A DNA stretch of 64,000 bases from Saprospiraceae bacterium (GTDB taxonomy: Bacteria; Bacteroidota; Bacteroidia; Chitinophagales; Saprospiraceae), in assembly GCA_025055285.1 (NCBI GenBank), contig JANWXM010000010.1, positions 53,339 through 117,338 of the forward strand, in the 5' to 3' direction. Numbering within the stretch: position 1 is the stretch's first letter; the number at the start of each line of letters is the position of its first letter. This document shows positions 57,482 to 64,000 of the stretch, one piece after another. The notes beneath the pieces are model-generated. The model was not told the origin of the DNA. It made no database searches and saw only the letters and a program-made list of their open reading frames with translations. The translations under genes were made by a program, and so were the position numbers.

Positions 57482-59503
57482 CTAAGGAGATCTGCCCGAC
57501 GATGTGCCTGATGCTGTAGGCTCGGTATCTGTTCTGTCCAAGAAGCGCCAACCTACGCCAAAGCGTATTGCTCCGATGGGCTGGGCGTAGTGAGCAGTTT
57601 GAAAGAAAAGCCGGCCTCGCGTCCAGGGCAGTTGAGGGTTTTCGAATCGAAAGAAGAAGCGAAAAGACGCCACCTTGAACGCAGCAAAAAGGTCTACCCA
57701 GGGATAGGCAACAGCTGTGAAGGTGTCCTGTAGGTGAAACTGAGCAGTAAGAGGCTGGTAAGCTTCAGGGCGAAAGGCGCTGTTCATTCGGAAATCCAGA
57801 CCAGCCTCGAGCAACAGTCGTCTTTGAAAGAGGTATCCAGAGTGATAAAGGGCTGCTTTTACGAATTCCTTTGGCAACCGGATCACTTCCTCGCGGCTGA
57901 AACGCTGAGCGGCCAGCGTTAGGTCGAGGCGCAAGCGCCCTAAGCGGAGTTTTTCACTTACGAGCAGTTGGGCTATTTGCAAAGGCAAGCCTGTTTGGGC
58001 AGGCATTGCGCGCTGGTCGAAATAAAGATAATGATAAATCTGGTGCGCCGAAGCTGTTACAGAAAGGCCGATGAACGGTAAGACATAGGTCGCAGAAAGC
58101 GAGTTTTCTATTGGTTTTTCAAATGAATTTCGCCAAAAAGGTCGTTGGCTGACCCCCAATCGGTGTGCCAGCAATGACGGTGGATAGCGCTGGCTAATCA
58201 GCGCAGCTTGTAGCTCTCCGATGGGGCCTAAGTTTATTTTCATCTGACCTTGAAGTTGGTATTCTCCGAAATTGAATCCCAGGCCAATGCTGCTTTGCAC
58301 CTTTAGGGTGAAGTGCTTGGAAGGAGCCAAGTATAGGCGCCCTGTCAGGAAGAGGTTTTGCAAGGAGGTGTCGGTAAACGGCTCCTGACTCCACCGCAAG
58401 AAGGTATGTTGAGCACCTACGCCCAACAGGTAAGCCAGGGTCTCGGTGTTCCTAGCCTTAAAGGTGGTTAATTCGACGCTGTTTTCTAGTTGCCTAGAGT
58501 CGGCGTAGTGTCGAATGCCACGGCGATCGACCAGAAATGCGCCAAAAAAAGTTGAATCCTCGTTCAGCGGTTGCCCTGGGCGGCTTCCTGGGTCAGAAAA
58601 TTTAAAGCGCGCCGCACTCCAGTTCGTTCGATGGGAAAGTCGAAGGCGTCGCTTACCTTTGAGAGAATCGCTCGTAAACATCCAGTGATTGATCCACGAG
58701 AAGGCAGTATGTGCCTGTCGGGTAAGGGCTTGTAAGTCAGGCAGACGAATGGTGGCGCCAATAGGACCGCCTAAGAGGCCTCCAGTTACTTCTTCAGGGT
58801 TGGCTATTCCGCCATTTTCCTGCTGCCGGCTGACATTGCGCGCAGCAATGAAGAAACTGTTCCAACGAGGGCTCACAGGATACCATACGCCGCAACTAAG
58901 GGCCATGTGTCGCACTGCCTGGTACGCGTATTGACCTGTATTCGCAATATTCTGGTGGAACAGGGAAAAATTGACGCCTCGGGCGAAGGTGCGCGAAAAC
59001 TTCACGCGAAGCATAAGGTCGTTCTGGCGCGCCCCTTGTGAGACGAATAAATCGGTTAATGCCCGTCTAGTTGGGTAAAAAGCTAAGTTGTCTGCGTGTA
59101 AATAGTATAAATCAAAAGCACTATATCCTGTATGCACCCCACGGCGAGGCCTAACAAAGAAAAACAGTGGGCGCGCCGAGGAACCTAAATTGCCCAACGT
59201 ACCCCAATCTATTTGAGGCTGGCGTGCAGGGTCGTACATGCGAAAGGAAAAATCGGGGAGCGTGTCGTCATCGGGGTGGAGATGCTCGGGAGAGGAGGCA
59301 TACAGGTGATACAAATTTGTGCTGTCGTCTGAATTCGAGGAGGTACCAGAAGTGTCTCTTCGCACTTGGGCCTTAAGGTCGAGAGTTCCACAAAATGCTA
59401 ATACATTGACAAGAAATAGAAGCGCCTGTTGGGCAAGCAGTTGCAGAGTGCTGTTTTTCTTCGTTTTCTTCGACACGGTGTTTGTTGATCCGACTTGAGC
59501 CAT
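57482..59503 (-). CDS. Putative porin (Bacteroidota outer-membrane beta-barrel)
   Basis: Leader, aromatic-rich alternating strands; FYPTRRALTDLFVSQGARQNDLMLRVKFSRTFARGVNFS layout typical of Bacteroidota putative porins. Confidence 0.7.
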   Translation of the reverse strand: MAQVGSTNTVSKKTKKNSTLQLLAQQALLFLVNVLAFCGTLDLKAQVRRDTSGTSSNSDDSTNLYHLYASSPEHLHPDDDTLPDFSFRMYDPARQPQIDWGTLGNLGSSARPLFFFVRPRRGVHTGYSAFDLYYLHADNLAFYPTRRALTDLFVSQGARQNDLMLRVKFSRTFARGVNFSLFHQNIANTGQYAYQAVRHMALSCGVWYPVSPRWNSFFIAARNVSRQQENGGIANPEEVTGGLLGGPIGATIRLPDLQALTRQAHTAFSWINHWMFTSDSLKGKRRLRLSHRTNWSAARFKFSDPGSRPGQPLNEDSTFFGAFLVDRRGIRHYADSRQLENSVELTTFKARNTETLAYLLGVGAQHTFLRWSQEPFTDTSLQNLFLTGRLYLAPSKHFTLKVQSSIGLGFNFGEYQLQGQMKINLGPIGELQAALISQRYPPSLLAHRLGVSQRPFWRNSFEKPIENSLSATYVLPFIGLSVTASAHQIYHYLYFDQRAMPAQTGLPLQIAQLLVSEKLRLGRLRLDLTLAAQRFSREEVIRLPKEFVKAALYHSGYLFQRRLLLEAGLDFRMNSAFRPEAYQPLTAQFHLQDTFTAVAYPWVDLFAAFKVASFRFFFRFENPQLPWTRGRLFFQTAHYAQPIGAIRFGVGWRFLDRTDTEPTASGTSSGRSP

Positions 59504-59922
59504 GTTCCTACTGACGCATGTCTCGCGCCAAAGGTGGGCATTTGTGGTGTACTTTTAGTGATAGAAACGAGGTTGGCGCGCAAAGTTAGACGCAGATATG
59601 GCATCTCCTATTGAGAAGAGCCGCCTTGAAAAATTTGCCAGATTACTTGCTCGACTAGGGCGCGGTGCCAATCTGCCAAATAGCCTACGAGCGCTACCAA
59701 ACCTTTATTCGAGTGCATTGCAGTTTCTCTCATACTTAGAAGAGGAAGATTGAAGGGAAGCAGGCCCGCTGCAGACAAACGAAAATTTGTCCTTGACTAC
59801 CACATTGGGTCTGTTCGCACAAGAGAAGTTTTGCCAATTCGATAAAACGAGTAAAACGTTTAGAGAGGGAGGCCGTTGTCGAGCATTCTACAGGCGAAGT
59901 AATTTTAACTGCTTGTCTTTGA

Positions 59923-60795
59923 TCATCTTAGATACAGTAGCCATGCGAAGGCGCCAATCCAGCCCAGCAGCATTAATTGCAAGAAGGCATCGTGCAATAG
60001 TGCGCGCGTAGGTGATTCGGTACGGCCAAAGACGAGCGTCAGCTGTAGGTAGCGCAGGATGCCCGCAATCACGAAGAAAGCCGTGTAGTAGATGCGGTCA
60101 CTGCCCATGCGCTCTGTTACTTCGGGCGAGAAGCAGTACATCAGGTAAGCTACGATTGTCACCGTTGAGCACATCACCATGGCGGCGTCTAGAAAAGGGA
60201 GATTATACCCTTCCAAGGCCTTTCGAAAAGTATGGCCGCGCATGGCAACGATATATTCGCCGCGGCGTTTGGCTAAGCCCAAAATGAGCGCTAGGAGAAA
60301 AGTCATTACAATAAGCCAATGAGAGACCTCAACGCCTGTAGCGGCGCCGCCGGCTAACACGCGCAGCAGAAAGCCCGTGCCGATGAGGCTGATGTCTATG
60401 ATGGCGATGTGTTTGAGCCAGAAGGTATAAAGCGCATTGATGCCTGTGTACAGAGCACAGATGAGCAGTACCGTTGGGTTAAGAAAATACGCCAGCGCAA
60501 ATCCTCCAGCGGATGCTGCAGTAAGCAACAAGAAAGCCTCGTGCTTGCGGATGGCGCCGCGGGCCATGGGCCGGTTCTGTTTATCGGGGTGGTTGCGATC
60601 TTGTGGAGCGTCTACCCAATCGTTCAAAATGTAAACGCCTGAAGATACTGCCGAGAAGGCAACAAAGGCCAACAAAGCGCTGCGCATAATGCTTTCCTCA
60701 ATTAGCCTCGCTGCAAAAAAGGCCGGCAACAGCACGAACAAATTTTTAACCCAGTGCTCGAAGCGAAGCAGCTGCAGGAGGTCGCGAAAAGTCAT
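59923..60795 (-). CDS. UbiA-family prenyltransferase (decaprenyl-phosphate phosphoribosyltransferase-like)
   Basis: LRFEHWVKNLFVLLPAFFA, YILNDWVDAPQDRNHPDKQNRPMARG; multi-TM. Confidence 0.88.
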   Translation of the reverse strand: MTFRDLLQLLRFEHWVKNLFVLLPAFFAARLIEESIMRSALLAFVAFSAVSSGVYILNDWVDAPQDRNHPDKQNRPMARGAIRKHEAFLLLTAASAGGFALAYFLNPTVLLICALYTGINALYTFWLKHIAIIDISLIGTGFLLRVLAGGAATGVEVSHWLIVMTFLLALILGLAKRRGEYIVAMRGHTFRKALEGYNLPFLDAAMVMCSTVTIVAYLMYCFSPEVTERMGSDRIYYTAFFVIAGILRYLQLTLVFGRTESPTRALLHDAFLQLMLLGWIGAFAWLLYLR

Positions 60796-61376
60796 AAGCG
60801 AAGCTCGGTTTTTGGACAGATCAGGCGCTCTAAAACCTTAGGGTAGTGTTCATGCTCTAGAGCCTGGACTTTCCGAGCAATCTCCTCGGGGGAGTCTTCC
60901 GAACTGATGTAGCAGCGCGCTTGAAAGATGATATCGCCCTCGTCGTAGCGCTCGTTGACGTAGTGAATGGTGATTCCTGTCTCGCGCTCGCCGGCCGCTT
61001 TGACGGCCTCGTGCACGCGCATGCCGTACATGCCTTTTCCGCCATACGCGGGCAACAAGGCTGGGTGAATGTTGACCATGCGCTGCCAATAGGTTCGAAC
61101 CAAATAAGGTGGCACCAGCCATAGAAAACCCGCTAGCGCGATGAATCCAATTTTGTATTCGTTTAGTACAGTGAGCAATTGCTCACTTTCGTAAAAGGAA
61201 ATTCGGTCTATAACGTGGGTTGGTATGTGGCGTTCTCTCGCTATGCTTAGCACTGGTGCATCGGGTTTATTGGAGACAATCAGGCGCACACGCGCGCAGG
61301 AGCTATGGGCAAAATAATCAGCAAGGCAACGCGCATTACTACCTGTACCCGAGGCAAATACGGCAATATTCGTCAT
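60792..61376 (-). CDS. purN: Phosphoribosylglycinamide formyltransferase
   Basis: FASGTGSNARCLADYF, NIHPALLPAYGGKGMYG, GITIHYVNERYDEGDIIFQ. Confidence 0.95.
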   Translation of the reverse strand: MTNIAVFASGTGSNARCLADYFAHSSCARVRLIVSNKPDAPVLSIARERHIPTHVIDRISFYESEQLLTVLNEYKIGFIALAGFLWLVPPYLVRTYWQRMVNIHPALLPAYGGKGMYGMRVHEAVKAAGERETGITIHYVNERYDEGDIIFQARCYISSEDSPEEIARKVQALEHEHYPKVLERLICPKTELRL

Positions 61377-61382
61377 GCGTCC

Positions 61383-62741
61383 TCACAGGATGTGGATCAG
61401 ATCATAGGGCGTAATGATGTGTATTCCGCCAGAACGGTCGCGCGCAAGAACAGCGGGCACTGTCTTGTTGAAATAGCGACTTAATTGGCTGATGGGCATA
61501 TCATCGTTTACGATAGGTAAGGGTTCTTCCATGAATTCGTATACTGTTTTTTGACTATTTTCCAATGGATTTTGCAATAACAAGCGCAACACCTGGCGCT
61601 CTGTGATTACGCCAACGATCTGTTCGCCCTCTAATACAGGTAACTGGCTAATGTCGTGAGCTTTCATTTGCTGAAAAGCAACCTGTAAAGTATCAGTTTT
61701 TTGGACGGCGTAGAAATGCCGGTCTTTTTTATGGGCGATGATATCGGCTACCTTGAGTTCGTCATCCAGAAAGCCGCGCTGGCGCATCCATTCGTCGTTG
61801 TAAATCTTGCCCACATAGCGACTGCCGTGGTCGTGGAAAATAACTACCACGACGTCGTCCTTCGTCAAACGATGGCGCAATTGCCACACCGCTCCTATTG
61901 CGCTACCGGCTGAATAGCCCAACAGCAGCCCTTCTTCACGCGCCAATCGCCTCGCCCAAATGGCGGCGTCTTTATCCGTGACTTTTTCGAAAAGGTCGAT
62001 TAGTGAAAAATCTACATTGGCTGGCAGAATGTCCTCGCCAATTCCTTCCGTTACATAAGGATATATTTCTTTTGGGTCAAAAATGCCTGTTTCATGGTAT
62101 TTTTTAAACACAGAGCCGTACGTGTCTACTCCCCAAACTTTTATGTTGGGATTTCGCTCTTTGAGGTACTTGGCTACGCCAGAAATAGTTCCGCCCGTGC
62201 CTACGCCCGCGACAACATGCGTTACTTTTCCGTCGGTTTGATCCCAAATTTCTGGCCCCGTACTCTCGTAGTGCGCTTGGCGGTTCGATAGGTTGTCGTA
62301 TTGGTTACACCAAAACGAGTTAGGGATTTCCTGGCTTAGCCGGCGCGCCACGGAGTAGTACGAGCGCGGGTCGTCGGGCTCCACGTTCGTTGGGCATACG
62401 ATGACCTCTGCACCCATGGCTTTGAGGATGTCTATCTTCTCCTTGCTCTGCTTGTCGGTAGTGGTAAAAATGGCCCGATAGCCGCGCACGCAGGCTACCA
62501 AAGCTAGGCCCATGCCCGTGTTTCCACTGGTACACTCAATGATGGTCCCCCCCGGCTTGAGTAGTCCCTGCGCTTCGGCATCGTCAATCATTTTGCGCGC
62601 CATGCGATCTTTAATAGAGTGCCCAGGATTGAACGTCTCTACCTTGGCTAATACTAGAGCAGGAATATCAGCTACCACTCGGTTGAGTTTTACCATCGGC
62701 GTGTTACCGATAGTTTCCAATATATTGTTTTTGTATTTCAT
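61383..62741 (-). CDS. Cystathionine beta-synthase (PLP domain + CBS pair)
   Basis: NPGHSIKDRMARKMI, IIECTSGNTGMGLA, GVGTGGTISGVAKYLK, C-terminal CBS repeats. Confidence 0.92.
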   Translation of the reverse strand: MKYKNNILETIGNTPMVKLNRVVADIPALVLAKVETFNPGHSIKDRMARKMIDDAEAQGLLKPGGTIIECTSGNTGMGLALVACVRGYRAIFTTTDKQSKEKIDILKAMGAEVIVCPTNVEPDDPRSYYSVARRLSQEIPNSFWCNQYDNLSNRQAHYESTGPEIWDQTDGKVTHVVAGVGTGGTISGVAKYLKERNPNIKVWGVDTYGSVFKKYHETGIFDPKEIYPYVTEGIGEDILPANVDFSLIDLFEKVTDKDAAIWARRLAREEGLLLGYSAGSAIGAVWQLRHRLTKDDVVVVIFHDHGSRYVGKIYNDEWMRQRGFLDDELKVADIIAHKKDRHFYAVQKTDTLQVAFQQMKAHDISQLPVLEGEQIVGVITERQVLRLLLQNPLENSQKTVYEFMEEPLPIVNDDMPISQLSRYFNKTVPAVLARDRSGGIHIITPYDLIHIL

Positions 62742-62763
62742 TAATAGAGCTCAGAGTTAAAGG

Positions 62764-63543
62764 TTAGAGAGAAGAGGTCAAATGCGGCTTTTCCGATAGA
62801 AACGTGTGCTTAGCAATATGCTTCAACATCGTTTGCTGTACTTGTTCGCGCAGATAAGGGAGGTCTTCTAACGTCATACCCACTGTTTCGATGGGTTTGC
62901 TCCAGACGATATGGACGACGCCTGGGCGCAGGTCTAATCCGTCGGCCTTTCCACAAATTTCGCGCATGTTGGTCAGCGTTTGAACGGCGATGGGCGCCTG
63001 GGTCTGAATAGCCACACGGAAAGCACCGTCGTAGAATGGCCCGAGCGGCTCGGCGGTACGGTTGCGACGGCCTTCAGGATACACGAAAATGCTCCAGCCT
63101 TTCGCCAAGCGCTCTCGCAGCAGCATCAGGCTGCGCGCTCGGCTAGCAGCATCGCTCCGGTCTACTGATAGGCACATTTTCTTGACTACCCAGCCAAAAA
63201 TAGGTACACGATGCAACTCTTGTTTGGCTAGGAATTGAAAAACTCCCGGATAAGCGCGGGCATTGACGATGAAATCCAGCGCCGATACGTGGTTGCTCAC
63301 AATGACGTAGGAGCGCTCGGGCGAAAGGTACTCGCGCCCTTCTACCCGCAGGCGTATGCCAATGAGCGCCAGATAGATGGGAGTGAAAATGTGGTGCAAA
63401 AAGTACACGTTGCGGCGCAAAGCGCGCTCACCTGGCGTTAGGGCCATGTGCAACAGCAGCACAGGCACGCCCAACACTAACATGAGCAATAAGAAAAGCA
63501 CCACGGCATAAACCGCCCAAATCTTTCGCAAAACAGCCACCAT
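62764..63543 (-). CDS. plsC: 1-acyl-sn-glycerol-3-phosphate acyltransferase
   Basis: VSNHVSALDFIV (NHx4D) and FVYPEGRRNRTAE. Confidence 0.92.
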   Translation of the reverse strand: MVAVLRKIWAVYAVVLFLLLMLVLGVPVLLLHMALTPGERALRRNVYFLHHIFTPIYLALIGIRLRVEGREYLSPERSYVIVSNHVSALDFIVNARAYPGVFQFLAKQELHRVPIFGWVVKKMCLSVDRSDAASRARSLMLLRERLAKGWSIFVYPEGRRNRTAEPLGPFYDGAFRVAIQTQAPIAVQTLTNMREICGKADGLDLRPGVVHIVWSKPIETVGMTLEDLPYLREQVQQTMLKHIAKHTFLSEKPHLTSSL

Positions 63544-63551
63544 TTCGGCTG

Positions 63552-63559
63552 CAAAGGTA
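63552..63559 (-). promoter_or_regulatory. TACCTTTG box 8 nt before the acyltransferase start codon
   Basis: Minus strand TACCTTTG-CAGCCGAA-ATG. Confidence 0.55.
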
Positions 63560-63625
63560 GCACCCTGAGGCTCTTTGCACCATACGGGAAGCTCTTCAGC
63601 CTAACCGAAAGCAACGCGCTTCCAC

Positions 63626-64000
63626 TCACCGCACCACCAACCGCAGCGCTGCCCCCTCGACCTCCACCGCATACACGCCTGCCGGAACACCCGCCAGCGG
63701 CAGCCACAACCGCTGCGCACCCGCAGGCAACGCCCACGACCGCACCAAGCGACCCTCCGCCGACCACAGCCGAACCTCCAACGAACGCTCCACCGGCTGC
63801 AACAGCGACAACCACGTGCCCGCCTCGGAAGCCGCCGGGTTGGGCTCCACACGCCCACCCGCCAACAGCGCGCCGGCCTCCCAGGCACTCGTCTTCACGC
63901 CCACCACAATGACCGGCGTGACCAACTCACAGCCGTTCGCATCCACTATCGTGGCCACGTACGCGCCCGGACGCAAACCCAGCAGGTGAAGACCCGTGCC
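63626..64000 (-). CDS. C-terminus of a large T9SS cargo protein with SprB-like repeat (truncated by window)
   Basis: GLHLLGLRPGAYVATIVDANGCEL (SprB-like) then VEPNPAASEAGTWLSL...LWSAEGRLV...VPAGVYAVEV sorting domain; TGA at 63626-63628. Confidence 0.85.
   Translation of the reverse strand, partial: GTGLHLLGLRPGAYVATIVDANGCELVTPVIVVGVKTSAWEAGALLAGGRVEPNPAASEAGTWLSLLQPVERSLEVRLWSAEGRLVRSWALPAGAQRLWLPLAGVPAGVYAVEVEGAALRLVVR

Overview
64 kb of a Bacteroidota chromosome, mostly housekeeping genes plus a type IX secretion (T9SS)/gliding-related surface repertoire. No CRISPR array, prophage, integrase or transposase was recognised. Housekeeping genes include tpiA, rpsP, lepB, parE-type topoisomerase, cydAB, radA, diphosphomevalonate decarboxylase, paaZ, trxA, gldC, purN, cystathionine beta-synthase and a PlsC-type acyltransferase. 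There are two tRNAs (Val-TAC, Glu-TTC), each with a Bacteroidota-type TAnnTTTG box and an intrinsic terminator. At least six ORFs look like T9SS cargo. They include a 1.5-kilo-residue protein joining a thioredoxin-like N-terminus to SprB/PKD-like repeats. The most unusual items are: (i) a 1009-aa secreted coiled-coil protein whose helix is built from 18-11-11 residue blocks, giving a 40-residue super-repeat; (ii) a PolX-like protein with an intact PHP nuclease but a degenerate polymerase active site; (iii) a leader downstream of rpsP with a TAnnTTTG box inside a perfect inverted repeat, followed by an intrinsic terminator, ahead of an uncharacterised gene; (iv) several genes with a TAnnTTTG box only 4-8 nt before the start codon (near-leaderless), which also corrects ORF-caller starts; (v) a 75-nt intergenic inverted repeat and a candidate dispersed intergenic repeat; (vi) a 22-bp tandem duplication across the cydA start. 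All family calls are by eye from motifs, with no database search.
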